In this document: one piece after another, positions 55,284 to 63,471 of the stretch
Layout of the letters: every line of letters begins with the position of its first letter
Position numbering within the stretch: position 1 is the stretch's first letter
The notes under the pieces: model-generated
The model's database searches: none
Seen by the model: only the letters and a program-made list of their open reading frames with translations
Told to the model about the DNA's origin: nothing
Assembly: GCA_008364785.1 (NCBI GenBank)
Contig: VTTJ01000002.1
Coordinates: 124,001-188,000 of the forward strand
Direction: 5' to 3'
Length of the DNA: 64,000 bases
Origin: Bacillus sp. BGMRC 2118
GTDB lineage: Bacteria > Bacillota > Bacilli > Bacillales > SA4
Position numbers and translations under genes: made by a program

Positions 55284-55470
55284 AAAAGTCTCTTTTCTAA
55301 GACTTTGTTGCTTTTCGTACATTATTCTGTGTCTATAACTAGTTTAGAAGCAAAACAAGTTGGGATTAGAAAAGAGCAACTCTCTTTATCTATAGAAGTA
55401 TCTAAATACTAAGGTGAAAATTCAGCTTTTGGGATTTTTCGCAGAGCAATAATCTATATGAAAATAGCCT
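55284..55470 (+). repeat. Copy of the 190-bp MITE-like family
   Basis: An element of about 187 bases, same orientation as the 30204 copy: GTCTCTTTTCTAAGACTTTG at the left, TCTATAACTAGTTTAGAAGC and AGAGCAACTCTCTTTATC inside, and AATAATCTATATGAAAATAG at the right. It has mutated ends. The rest of the 55009-55643 gap holds array 2 and a sequence of about 170 AT-rich bases before the NERD gene, where I see no further feature. Confidence 0.7.
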
Positions 55471-55643
55471 TTAAAAAACAAAAAGCTACTAACCACTGTC
55501 CATATGTTAACGAAATACAAAAGTGTACGAATAAGAAATCATTATTTTTATATATAACAGATGTCAAATTTTATTTATATTGATTTGTAAAGTAATCTCA
55601 AACAGTTTATTACTAGATTAAATAGAATTAATGAGGTGATAAA

Positions 55644-56603
55644 ATGATCAACAAGGAAAATGATATACCACTTTATTTAGAAAAACTTCAGGCGTTAGAA
55701 AGGAGACTAACATCCACTCATCCAAAATATCAAAAAGTAGTCGATGATTATTCTCGAAGGATGGCTGGTTATAAGGGAGAAAAATCTCTAGATTATTATT
55801 TGAGTTTTTTATCGAAGGATAAGTATACCATCCTTCATAATCTAAGGATTTATAATGGAGAGTACTACTTTCAAATTGATATATTACTAATTACAGAAAA
55901 GTTTATTCTCATAATAGAAGTTAAAAACTATTCAGGTGTTATACACTACGATACAAATTTCAACCAACTTATCAGAACACAGAACGGCAAAGAAGAAGCT
56001 CTGCCTAATCCTCTGGCTCAAATAGAGAGACAAAAGTTTCAACTGATTACTCTCTTAAATAAACGAAATATCTCATATGTACCTATTGAGACTTTAGCTG
56101 TTATTAGTAACCCTCTAACTGTAATAAAATCAACAACAAATCATAATAATGTATCACAAAAATTACTTCACAGTGCTACACTCTCAAAGCGAATAAAGGA
56201 ACTAGAACAAGAGTATCAAGAATTGAGACTTAGTAGAAAGGAAATAAGAAGTCTTTCAAAATATTTACTTAAAGTTAATCAGCCTATAGAAATGAATATC
56301 CTCGATCGTTTTAATATCACGAATAAAGACATTCTAACAGGTGTACAATGCCCTAATTGCGGTATTATGCCTATGGAAAGATTGCATGGAAGATGGAGTT
56401 GCAAACAATGTAACCATATTTCAAAGGATGCTCACATTAAAGCAATCCGTGACTACAGATTATTAATTGGAAAAGACATTACAAATCAGGAAGCAAGACA
56501 GTTTCTAAATATCTCCTCAATTCATACAACAAAACGATTGCTGACTGCTCTAAACCTTCGTTACACAGGTTCCAATAAAAAGAGACAGTACGTGCTTCCA
56601 TAA
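55644..56603 (+). CDS. NERD nuclease-related-domain protein with zinc ribbon
   Basis: A 319-residue protein with a NERD domain (about residues 40-160). The nuclease-like residues are E46 in GEKSL, D79 in FQIDILLI, and E92/K94 in IIEVKNYS, the D-ExK pattern of PD-(D/E)XK enzymes, so it may be an active endonuclease. A helical linker (about 175-225) is followed by a zinc ribbon C236-x2-C239 ... C253-x2-C256 and a C-terminal helical/HTH-like segment of about 50 residues. NERD proteins are common in Bacillaceae; substrate unknown. It is convergent with ytvI and likely an accessory gene. Confidence 0.82.
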   Translation: MINKENDIPLYLEKLQALERRLTSTHPKYQKVVDDYSRRMAGYKGEKSLDYYLSFLSKDKYTILHNLRIYNGEYYFQIDILLITEKFILIIEVKNYSGVIHYDTNFNQLIRTQNGKEEALPNPLAQIERQKFQLITLLNKRNISYVPIETLAVISNPLTVIKSTTNHNNVSQKLLHSATLSKRIKELEQEYQELRLSRKEIRSLSKYLLKVNQPIEMNILDRFNITNKDILTGVQCPNCGIMPMERLHGRWSCKQCNHISKDAHIKAIRDYRLLIGKDITNQEARQFLNISSIHTTKRLLTALNLRYTGSNKKRQYVLP

Positions 56604-56629
56604 AAAAAGAGCCCCCACAAAGAGACTCC

Positions 56630-57748
56630 TTATACAACCTTCTTACCTACGATATAGTTCCAAATATCTTTAAATATATGAGCACTATGTAAGGTTTTCC
56701 CGATTACTAATACTACTGGCCCTATGATAAGTCCCAGGAATCCGAACAGTTTGTAACCTACAAACAGTGCAACAAGTGTTGCGAGTGGATCTAATCCAAT
56801 GCTCGATGATAGTATTTTGGGTTCCATGATTTGTCTTTGTACAATAACGATTACGTATAAAACGAGCAATCCTATTGTAAAGGCAACGTCTCCTGTAAAG
56901 AAGGAGTAGATGATCCAAGGTACAAAAATTAATCCGGTCCCGAGATAAGGGAGAATATCGACAATTCCGATGATGAGTGCGATCGTAATCGCATATTCTA
57001 CTCGTAAAAATAGTAAACCTATTAAAACAATGACTGTAGTGATTGAAATTAAGGTTGCTTGTGCTTTGATAAAGCCGAATAATGCTTTTCTTAAGTCGGT
57101 AAATACGGTTCTACCACTTTCTCTTGCTTTATTTGGGAGAATCGAAGAAAATCGTCTTCGTAAAGTATCCCAATCTTTACTAATAAAGAAAGTTGCTAGA
57201 AGGACAAAAATAATAACTGTGGCAAAATTTGGAATCCAACCTACGGCAGCTGGAATACTTGTTAGGATATTTTCAAGTACATCTTTACCAAAATTAATAA
57301 TATTTGCAGCAAAGCTTTCAATGTTTGCACTAATTGTTTCCTTTTGACCTGGATCTAAGTTTTCAAATGTGTTTGTTAGTTGATTATAAAAAGGAATAAT
57401 CTGTCCAGCGAAAAATTGCTCCAAATAGACAACTAGTTTTTCAAAATGTTGTGGTACATTCGCTGCTAGATAATTAGAGCCGCTTATGATTTCTGCAATT
57501 AATAGCGTTAATAAACCAGCGATAAGAGCAAAAACAAGGATTAACACTAGGAAGACAGATAAATATCTAGGTATTTTTGCTTTCTTCTCAAAAAGTGTAA
57601 CAAGCGGATTAATCATATAAGCGATGATTAAGGCAATAATAAACGGGTAAGTAACGGTTGATACGTGATAAAATGCAAGTAATCCGAAGACCACGATCGC
57701 AACGACCAAAAGTGATCGTAAAATTTGATGTACAAGTCTTAAATTCAA
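56630..57748 (-). CDS. ytvI: AI-2E-family / sporulation membrane protein YtvI
   Basis: A 372-residue protein of the AI-2E transporter (YdiK/PerM) family with about eight membrane helices. The segment FYHVSTVTYPFIIALIIAYMINPLVTLFEKKAKIPRYLSVFLV at the N-terminus and IVQRQIMEPKILSSSIGLDPLATLVALFVGYKLFG at the C-terminus are family hallmarks. YtvI is annotated as a sporulation-linked integral membrane protein in Bacillus; the transported solute is unknown. It is convergent with the NERD gene and divergent from ytwI, the normal local order. Confidence 0.9.
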   Translation of the reverse strand: MNLRLVHQILRSLLVVAIVVFGLLAFYHVSTVTYPFIIALIIAYMINPLVTLFEKKAKIPRYLSVFLVLILVFALIAGLLTLLIAEIISGSNYLAANVPQHFEKLVVYLEQFFAGQIIPFYNQLTNTFENLDPGQKETISANIESFAANIINFGKDVLENILTSIPAAVGWIPNFATVIIFVLLATFFISKDWDTLRRRFSSILPNKARESGRTVFTDLRKALFGFIKAQATLISITTVIVLIGLLFLRVEYAITIALIIGIVDILPYLGTGLIFVPWIIYSFFTGDVAFTIGLLVLYVIVIVQRQIMEPKILSSSIGLDPLATLVALFVGYKLFGFLGLIIGPVVLVIGKTLHSAHIFKDIWNYIVGKKVV

Positions 57749-58024
57749 CCAGAAATCCTCCTTTTTTTCTCGATTTTATGTATAGCTTTGAATGAATAAG
57801 AAGCACCTATAATAGAAATCATCATAGTGTAAAAAAGCCACTTTTTTAAAGAGGAAGTTCAGACAAGCTTTGAACAAGCATCTTTAGTAATATTTTACAT
57901 TGATGAGGCTATGAAATAAAGGGGAAACTTATTATTTATAGGCACATTTCTTGTTCGGAAAAATTTTTTTATGATACCATAAGAATGCTTCCAACTCTTG
58001 TTAAGGTAAAGGAAGGTGACACCA

Positions 58025-58483
58025 GTGTTTTCACAGCCGGTTTTCTTTCTAACCATTTTATTTTTTATCGGTCTTCTTGCGAAAAATCAGTCTCTATTAA
58101 TTGCCGTTGGATTTCTATTTGTAATTAAAATAGTTGGACTGGGAGATAAGCTATTTCCTCATATTCAGGCAAAAGGAATTAATTGGGGTGTTACAGTCAT
58201 TACGATTGCTGTTTTAGTTCCAATTGCAACAGGAGAGATTGGTTTTAAACAGTTGGGGGAGGCATTAAAATCAGCTTACGCTTGGGTAGCAATTGCCTCT
58301 GGTATTGCTGTTGCCTTAATTGCAAAAAGTGGATTAGTACTATTAAAGGAAGACCCTCATATAACAGTTGCGTTAGTGTTTGGGACGGTCTTATCGGTTG
58401 CATTATTCAATGGTGTTGCAGTGGGACCTTTAATTGGAGCAGGAATTGCATTTATTGTAATGAAGTTTATGGAGCTTTTTTAG
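58025..58483 (+). CDS. ytwI: DUF441-family membrane protein YtwI
   Basis: A 152-residue protein with about four to five hydrophobic helices, such as PVFFLTILFFIGLLAKNQSLLIAVGFLF and the C-terminal VAVGPLIGAGIAFIVMKFMELF. It matches DUF441 (YtwI/UPF0756) in length and start. The GTG at 58025 is chosen because AAGGAAGGTG lies about eight bases before it and it gives the common start MFSQP; an in-frame GTG at 58016 overlaps the ribosome site. Position between ytvI and citZ is as in B. subtilis. Function unknown. Confidence 0.85.
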   Translation: MFSQPVFFLTILFFIGLLAKNQSLLIAVGFLFVIKIVGLGDKLFPHIQAKGINWGVTVITIAVLVPIATGEIGFKQLGEALKSAYAWVAIASGIAVALIAKSGLVLLKEDPHITVALVFGTVLSVALFNGVAVGPLIGAGIAFIVMKFMELF

Positions 58484-58559
58484 CAATAATTTTATGTATT
58501 TAATTATTAAATTTGTTTTTGCGTTATAATATTCTTGTGAAGTAATTTCCTCCTAGCGA

Positions 58560-58588
58560 TTCACAAAAATCTGATAATTGTTTATAAT
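58560..58588 (+). promoter_or_regulatory. Sigma-A promoter of the citZ leader
   Basis: TTCACA (58560-58565) and TATAAT (58583-58588) are separated by 17 bases. Transcription would begin near 58594, at the base of a structured leader. Confidence 0.6.
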
Positions 58589-58591
58589 GGG

Positions 58592-58697
58592 GGATGGGTG
58601 CAAGCAGTGAGAAATCTAGGGCGTGCTTAGCACATGACTCATCCTTCTTACATATGTCATGATAAACATGAGGAACAAAGTTTATCACGATTTTTTG
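58592..58697 (+). ncRNA. Structured, terminator-bearing leader of citZ
   Basis: The predicted RNA folds as follows. P1 is GGATGGGT (58592-58599) with ACTCATCC (58637-58644), eight pairs including one G-U. P2 is GCAAGCA (58600-58606) with TGCTTAGC (58624-58631), seven pairs and one bulged A. Next, CATGATAAAC and GTTTATCACG form a hairpin (58657-58690) with a mismatch, followed by TTTTTT. CATGAC (58633-58638) can also pair with GTCATG (58656-58661), which would disrupt both P1 and the terminator. This is the layout of an attenuator. No known riboswitch class is recognised. Confidence 0.55.
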
Positions 58698-58709
58698 TTT
58701 TTTATAAAA

Positions 58710-58723
58710 TGTAAGCATTTACG
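58710..58723 (+). promoter_or_regulatory. cre-like site upstream of citZ
   Basis: TGTAAGCATTTACG matches the CcpA cre pattern TGWAARCGYTWWCW at 12 of 14 positions. It lies within the transcribed leader, 44 bases before the citZ start, where CcpA could act as a roadblock. CcpA repression of citZ is known in B. subtilis; this exact site is inference. Confidence 0.5.
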
Positions 58724-58766
58724 TTTTTAACGGGATGGAAATATTCTAGTAAAAGGAGAGGTTAAA

Positions 58767-59885
58767 ATGACAGCAACACGTGGTCTTGAAGGAGTTGTAG
58801 CTACAACTTCCGCTATTAGTTCTATTATTGATGATGTTCTAACGTATGCAGGGTACAATATTGATGACCTTGCTGAACATGCTAGTTTTGAAGAGGTAAT
58901 CTATTTACTATGGCATGGTAAATTACCGAATCAAGCAGAGTTAGATGAACTGACAAAACAATTAGCTGAAAACTCAGCTCTTCCACAAGGAGTTCTTGAT
59001 CATTTCAAGACATATCCAATTGATAAGGTTCATCCAATGGGGGCAATTCGTACAGCTGTTTCCCTATTAGGATTATATGATGAAGAGCAAGAAGTAATGG
59101 ATGAGGCTGCGAACTATCGCAAAGCAATTCGTCTTCAAGCTCAACTTCCTGCAATTGTTGCAGCATTCTCTAGAATTAGAAAGGGATTAGAGCCTGTTGC
59201 TCCAAAGTCTGACTTAGGACTTGCTGCGAATTTCTTATATATGCTTACCGGTAAAGAACCGGATGCTGTTGCTGTAAACTCGTTAAACACTGCACTAGTG
59301 CTACATGCAGACCATGAGTTAAATGCTTCTACATTTACAGCTCGCGTATGTGTCGCTACATTATCAGATGTATATTCCGGTGTAACTTCTGCTATCGGTG
59401 CCTTAAAAGGACCATTGCACGGTGGAGCAAACGAGCAAGTAATGAAAATGCTTTCTGAAATTGGTGATGTAGAAAATGTTGAGTCTTACTTAGCAAATAA
59501 ATTTGCTAATAAAGAAAAAATCATGGGCTTCGGACACCGCGTGTATCAAAATGGTGACCCACGTGCGAAGCACCTAAAGAAGATGTCTAAAGAATTAACA
59601 GCAATGACTGGCGAGCCAAAGCTATATGAAATGTCTGTTAAAATTGAAGAAATCGTAACATCTTCAAAAGGTATTCCTGCAAACGTAGATTTCTACTCTG
59701 CTTCAGTATATGATAGCTTAGGAATTGACCATGACTTGTTCACACCAATTTTTGCTGTGAGTCGTGTATCTGGTTGGATTGCGCATATTCTAGAGCAATA
59801 TAAGAACAACCGTATTATCCGCCCACGTGCTGAATATACTGGACCTGACAAGCAAGTCTATGTACCTATTGAGCAAAGAGCATAA
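58767..59885 (+). CDS. citZ: Citrate synthase CitZ
   Basis: Condenses oxaloacetate and acetyl-CoA to citrate at TCA entry. The 372-residue product begins with TATRGLEGVVATTSAISSI and has the catalytic histidines in HADHELNASTF and GPLHGGANEQV, the substrate segment GFGHRVYQNGDPRAK and the catalytic Asp in VDFYSASVYDSLG. The length fits the dimeric type II Bacillus enzyme. AAAGGAGAGG precedes the ATG. The citZ-icd-mdh order is conserved in Bacillus, with 69 bases to icd. The long leader is described separately. Confidence 0.97.
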   Translation: MTATRGLEGVVATTSAISSIIDDVLTYAGYNIDDLAEHASFEEVIYLLWHGKLPNQAELDELTKQLAENSALPQGVLDHFKTYPIDKVHPMGAIRTAVSLLGLYDEEQEVMDEAANYRKAIRLQAQLPAIVAAFSRIRKGLEPVAPKSDLGLAANFLYMLTGKEPDAVAVNSLNTALVLHADHELNASTFTARVCVATLSDVYSGVTSAIGALKGPLHGGANEQVMKMLSEIGDVENVESYLANKFANKEKIMGFGHRVYQNGDPRAKHLKKMSKELTAMTGEPKLYEMSVKIEEIVTSSKGIPANVDFYSASVYDSLGIDHDLFTPIFAVSRVSGWIAHILEQYKNNRIIRPRAEYTGPDKQVYVPIEQRA

Positions 59886-59954
59886 GAGTAATTCGATAAA
59901 AAGAAATCTTCTTCTAATTAAGTAAACAACATTTAACATTTGGAGGTAAATAGC

Positions 59955-61226
59955 ATGACACAAGGTGAAAAAATTACAGTTGTTAACGGAACATTAAACG
60001 TACCAAACAATCCAATCATTCCTTATATCGAGGGAGACGGAATCGGTCCTGATATTTGGGCAGCAGCTTCCAAAGTATTAGAAGCAGCAGTTGAAAAAGC
60101 ATACAATGGTGAGAAGTCTATTGTATGGAAAGAAGTATTAGCTGGTGAAAAAGCATTCAACCAAACAGGTGAATGGTTACCAAGTGAAACGCTAGATGTA
60201 ATTCGTGATTACATAATTGCAATTAAAGGTCCTCTTACAACACCAATCGGTGGCGGGATTCGTTCATTAAACGTGGCATTACGTCAAGAGCTTGATCTTT
60301 TCGTATGTTTACGTCCAGTTCGTTACTTCCAAGGTGTACCTTCACCTGTAAAACGTCCTGAAGATACAGATATGGTTATCTTCCGTGAAAATACAGAAGA
60401 TATTTATGCTGGTATCGAGTATAAGAGTGGATCAGAAGAAGTTCAAAAGTTAATCAACTTCCTTCAAAATGAAATGGGCGTTAACAAAATCCGTTTCCCA
60501 GAAACTTCAGGTATTGGAATTAAGCCAGTTTCTGCAGAAGGTACAAAGCGTTTAGTACGTGCTGCAATCAACTATGCAATTAACGAAGGACGTAAGTCAG
60601 TAACACTAGTTCACAAAGGAAACATCATGAAGTTTACAGAAGGTGCTTTCAAAAACTGGGGTTACGAGCTTGCTGAGCAAGAGTTCGGTGATAAAGTATT
60701 TACATGGGCAGAATACGACCGTATCGTAGAAGCTGAAGGTAAGGATGCTGCTAACAAAGCACAAGCTGATGCTGAAGCTGCAGGAAAGATTATCATTAAA
60801 GATTCTATTGCTGATATCTTCTTACAACAAATTCTAACTCGTCCAAGTGAGTTCGATGTTGTTGCAACAATGAACCTAAATGGTGATTACATCTCTGATG
60901 CACTTGCTGCTCAAGTTGGTGGTATTGGAATTGCTCCAGGAGCAAATATTAACTATGAAACTGGTCACGCAATCTTTGAAGCAACTCACGGTACTGCACC
61001 TAAGTATGCAGGTCTTGACAAGGTAAACCCTTCATCTGTACTTCTATCTGGAGTATTAATGTTGGAACACCTTGGCTGGCATGAAGCGGCTAAATTAGTT
61101 ATGGATTCAGTTGAAAAGACAATTGCATCTAAAGTAGTAACATATGACTTCGCTCGTTTAATGGATGGTGCAACTGAAGTTAAATGTTCTGAATTCGGTG
61201 ATGCTTTAATTAACAATATGGCGTAA
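59955..61226 (+). CDS. icd: NADP-dependent isocitrate dehydrogenase Icd
   Basis: Oxidises isocitrate to 2-oxoglutarate with NADP. The 423-residue product contains [20 protein letters not shown], the substrate Ser region [38 protein letters not shown], and [25 protein letters not shown], plus HGTAPKYAG. The NADP-type residues are consistent with the long bacterial form. ATG at 59955 follows GGAGGTAAATAGC; the in-frame ATG at 59940 is before that site and less likely. A strong terminator separates it from mdh, so mdh may also have its own promoter. Confidence 0.97.
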   Translation: MTQGEKITVVNGTLNVPNNPIIPYIEGDGIGPDIWAAASKVLEAAVEKAYNGEKSIVWKEVLAGEKAFNQTGEWLPSETLDVIRDYIIAIKGPLTTPIGGGIRSLNVALRQELDLFVCLRPVRYFQGVPSPVKRPEDTDMVIFRENTEDIYAGIEYKSGSEEVQKLINFLQNEMGVNKIRFPETSGIGIKPVSAEGTKRLVRAAINYAINEGRKSVTLVHKGNIMKFTEGAFKNWGYELAEQEFGDKVFTWAEYDRIVEAEGKDAANKAQADAEAAGKIIIKDSIADIFLQQILTRPSEFDVVATMNLNGDYISDALAAQVGGIGIAPGANINYETGHAIFEATHGTAPKYAGLDKVNPSSVLLSGVLMLEHLGWHEAAKLVMDSVEKTIASKVVTYDFARLMDGATEVKCSEFGDALINNMA

Positions 61227-61240
61227 ACCTATAAAACAAA

Positions 61241-61271
61241 CAAAAGGAAGTTAATCTTAACTTCCTTTTGT
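61241..61271 (+). terminator. Near-perfect hairpin between icd and mdh
   Basis: CAAAAGGAAGTTAA and TTAACTTCCTTTTG are exact reverse complements separated by two bases, with TTTT within the 3' arm. It is probably a partial terminator inside the citZ-icd-mdh operon or an RNA-processing stop. Confidence 0.75.
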
Positions 61272-61318
61272 GCTAATCTGAGCTATACTCTGACAACAAG
61301 AAACGAGGGGACTTTGAA

Positions 61319-62257
61319 ATGGCTGGAATTAAACGTAGAAAGATTTCTGTAATCGGTGCTGGTTTTACTGGTGCAACTACTGCATTAATGGCTGCTCAAA
61401 AGGAACTTGGAGATATTGTATTAGTTGATATTCCAAATTTAGAAAACCCAACAAAAGGAAAAGCTCTTGATATGTTAGAGGCAAGTCCTGTTCAAGGCTT
61501 TGACGCTGCAATTATCGGCACTTCTGATTATGCAGATACTGCAGATTCAGATATCGTGGTGATCACAGCGGGTATTGCCCGAAAGCCTGGGATGAGTCGT
61601 GATGATTTAGTTAGTACAAATGCCAAAATTATGAAAAGTGTTACACAAGAAGTGGTAAAGTATTCACCAGAATGTATCATTGTTGTCTTAACAAATCCAG
61701 TTGATGCAATGACTTACACAGTCTATAAAGAGTCTGGTTTTCCTAAAAATCGTGTAATCGGTCAATCAGGAGTGCTTGACACAGCACGTTTTCGTACATT
61801 TGTTGCTCAGGAACTGAACTTGTCAGTGAAAGATATTACTGGTTTTGTTCTTGGTGGACATGGTGATGATATGGTGCCGTTAGTTCGATACTCTTATGCT
61901 GGAGGAATTCCATTAGAAACCTTAATCCCAAGTGATCGACTTCAATCAATAGTGGAACGTACTAGAAAAGGTGGCGGTGAGATCGTAAATCTACTAGGAA
62001 ATGGCAGTGCCTATTATGCACCTGCTGCTGCACTAGTAGAAATGGTTGAAGCCATCCTAAAAGACCAAAGACGAGTGCTTCCAACGATTGCCTATTTAGA
62101 AGGTGAATATGGATACGAGAATTTATATCTAGGAGTACCGACTATTATTGGTGGAAATGGGATTGAAAAAATTATCGAACTAGAATTACTTGATAGTGAG
62201 AAAGCAGCTCTTGATCAATCAGTAGAATCAGTGAAAAGTGTGATGGCTGTATTATAA
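61319..62257 (+). CDS. mdh: Malate dehydrogenase Mdh
   Basis: Interconverts malate and oxaloacetate with NAD. The 312-residue, LDH-like enzyme has [15 protein letters not shown] (NAD site), [56 protein letters not shown], the [16 protein letters not shown] and [16 protein letters not shown] signature. Arginines for dicarboxylate binding lie in ARKPGMSR. It follows icd and precedes a MaoC-like gene and phoP. A terminator follows. Confidence 0.97.
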   Translation: MAGIKRRKISVIGAGFTGATTALMAAQKELGDIVLVDIPNLENPTKGKALDMLEASPVQGFDAAIIGTSDYADTADSDIVVITAGIARKPGMSRDDLVSTNAKIMKSVTQEVVKYSPECIIVVLTNPVDAMTYTVYKESGFPKNRVIGQSGVLDTARFRTFVAQELNLSVKDITGFVLGGHGDDMVPLVRYSYAGGIPLETLIPSDRLQSIVERTRKGGGEIVNLLGNGSAYYAPAAALVEMVEAILKDQRRVLPTIAYLEGEYGYENLYLGVPTIIGGNGIEKIIELELLDSEKAALDQSVESVKSVMAVL

Positions 62258-62263
62258 GCGAGA

Positions 62264-62294
62264 TTAAAGCTAGCGGAGTGCTAGCTTTGTTTTT
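62264..62294 (+). terminator. Intrinsic terminator after mdh
   Basis: AAAGCTAGC and GCTAGCTTT form a nine-base-pair stem with a GGAGT loop, followed by GTTTTTA. Confidence 0.85.
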
Positions 62295-62409
62295 ACTACT
62301 ACTTACTAAATAAAACTCCTTGCTTTAAAAAATTGCGTAAGGAGTCATTAAATCAGTTTTTATGTAACCGATTACACTATTCCTACATAATGGAACGGAG
62401 GTGCCTACG

Positions 62410-62886
62410 ATGGTACTTGGAAAGAAAAGAAAGCTAGGACGCAAGATTGAAGAAATTACGGTTGGCGAAAAATTTACATTAACAGAGAAAATTGAAGATA
62501 AAGACATTTTACTGTACTTAGGCTTAACGAATGACCCCAATCCGTTATTTATTCAGCATGATTATGCATCACAAACACCATATAAAAAGCCAATTGTACC
62601 TACTATCATGCTATCAGGCATCCTGTCTGCAGCAGTGTCGAAGTATATGCCCGGTCCAGGGAGTACGATTGTTGAGCAACATATAAAATTTCATCTTCCT
62701 GTCTATCATTATGCAACGGTACAATTCTTTTTTGAGGTAGTACATGTCCATGATGAAAATAATCAAATTGAGTTACGTATAAAAGCAACAAATGAAGAAG
62801 ATGAGATCGTGCTTGATGGAATGTTGAAAGTGGAACCTCCACACCTAATTGAAACAATGACAGGGAAAGCGCTTGATAACTTTTAA
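62410..62886 (+). CDS. MaoC-like (hotdog-fold) dehydratase-family protein
   Basis: A 158-residue protein. KIEEITVGEKFTLTEKIEDKDILLYLGLTNDPNPLFIQHDYA contains the MaoC/R-hydratase motif (Asp and His of the hydratase site are in LTNDPNPLF and IQHDYA), and VPTIMLSGILSAAVSKYMPGPGSTIVEQHIKFHLP is the second family block. It probably hydrates enoyl-thioesters, but the Bacillus gene next to mdh-phoP has no proven substrate. ATG at 62410 follows ACGGAGG; an in-frame GTG at 62401 overlaps that site. Separated from mdh by a terminator. Confidence 0.82.
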   Translation: MVLGKKRKLGRKIEEITVGEKFTLTEKIEDKDILLYLGLTNDPNPLFIQHDYASQTPYKKPIVPTIMLSGILSAAVSKYMPGPGSTIVEQHIKFHLPVYHYATVQFFFEVVHVHDENNQIELRIKATNEEDEIVLDGMLKVEPPHLIETMTGKALDNF

Positions 62887-62894
62887 AGGATGAA

Positions 62895-62922
62895 GAAAGC
62901 AGAAATGCTTTCTTTTTTTTAG
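62895..62922 (+). terminator. Intrinsic terminator after the MaoC-like gene
   Basis: GAAAGCA, GAAA and TGCTTTC form a stable seven-base-pair stem followed by eight T residues. Confidence 0.9.
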
Positions 62923-63070
62923 ACTCTTTTCTTAAAGAGTGTTGCTTTGCATAAAATCCCAAAAGCCGAATTGTTACCTTAGTATATATTTACTTCTATA
63001 AATAAGGAGAGTTGCTCTTTACTAATCTAACCTCAATTTACTTCTAAAACTGATTGTACACACAGAGCCT
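62921..63070 (-). repeat. Copy of the 190-bp MITE-like family with a lost end
   Basis: In inverted orientation to the 30204 copy: AGACTCTTTTCTTAAAGAG, AAAATCCCAAAAGCCG, ACCTTAGTATATATTTACTT, AAGGAGAGTTGCTCTTTACT and ATTGTACACACAGAGCC occur in order. The segment that should follow the ACACACAGA sequence is deleted, so that the element ends GAGCCTTTTT early. Confidence 0.65.
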
Positions 63071-63112
63071 TTTTTATTTTGGCTGTGTTAAAGTAGAGTG
63101 TTTATATTTAAC

Positions 63113-63235
63113 CGGGCTGATTGAAGTGGAAGGACGCGAGACTCCTGCGGGAGAAGCGAGGGTTCGGAAGACTCTTGCATGCAAGAGTCTTCCGAACCCG
63201 CCCGCGGTATCCGGCGAGTGTCCTGGAACGAAAAT
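63113..63235. repeat. GC-rich hairpin core with a perfect 40-bp palindrome
   Basis: Between GTGGAAGGACGCGAGACTCC-CTGCGGG and CCCGCGG-TATCCGGCGAGTGTCC lies a perfect palindrome at 63160-63199 (GGGTTCGGAAGACTCTTGCA with its reverse complement TGCAAGAGTCTTCCGAACCC, no spacer). The flanks match the GC-rich core of the elements at 14256 and 26670, but the outer GGCTGGGACATAA ends are missing. Open frames in the segment are by-products of the palindrome. The sequence up to phoP contains the PhoP-like boxes and nothing else I can support. Confidence 0.7.
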
Positions 63236-63375
63236 CAACAGCAAGGTTTAACAGAGCCTTTATTTTAAAACGTCGATCTCGCCAAGATTGGTATCTAGTT
63301 TGAATGAGTAAGGACGAGTAATCCTCGAGAATAAACAAATAAAGGGTTAACTATTACAGCTCAATTTGTAAAGAA

Positions 63376-63437
63376 TATAAAGAAAATGTAAAGACTATGT
63401 TAAACAGCCTGTTTAGTAGTATGATGGAGAGTATAAT
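63376..63437 (+). promoter_or_regulatory. PhoP-box repeats and -10 element upstream of phoP
   Basis: On the minus strand, TTAACA (63398-63403), TTTACA (63387-63392) and TTTATA (63376-63381) are spaced exactly 11 bases apart, fitting the PhoP direct repeat TT(A/C/T)ACA-N5. A TATAAT box follows at 63432-63437, about 35 bases before the phoP start. PhoP autoregulation of phoPR is known in B. subtilis; which sign it has here cannot be read. Confidence 0.55.
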
Positions 63438-63471
63438 GAAGTCAGAAAATATGCAAAGGTTGGGGAAATGG

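Noticed and set aside
58605..58610. Iron-responsive element (CAGTGA loop) in the citZ leader
   Set aside because: The hexamer is present, but the flanks do not form the five-base-pair upper stem with the bulged C; kept only as a remark.
63054..63338. Short open frames on both strands in the GC-rich repeat before phoP
   Set aside because: They owe their openness to the palindrome and GC-rich repeat (the same peptide appears twice by symmetry) and have no ribosome sites.
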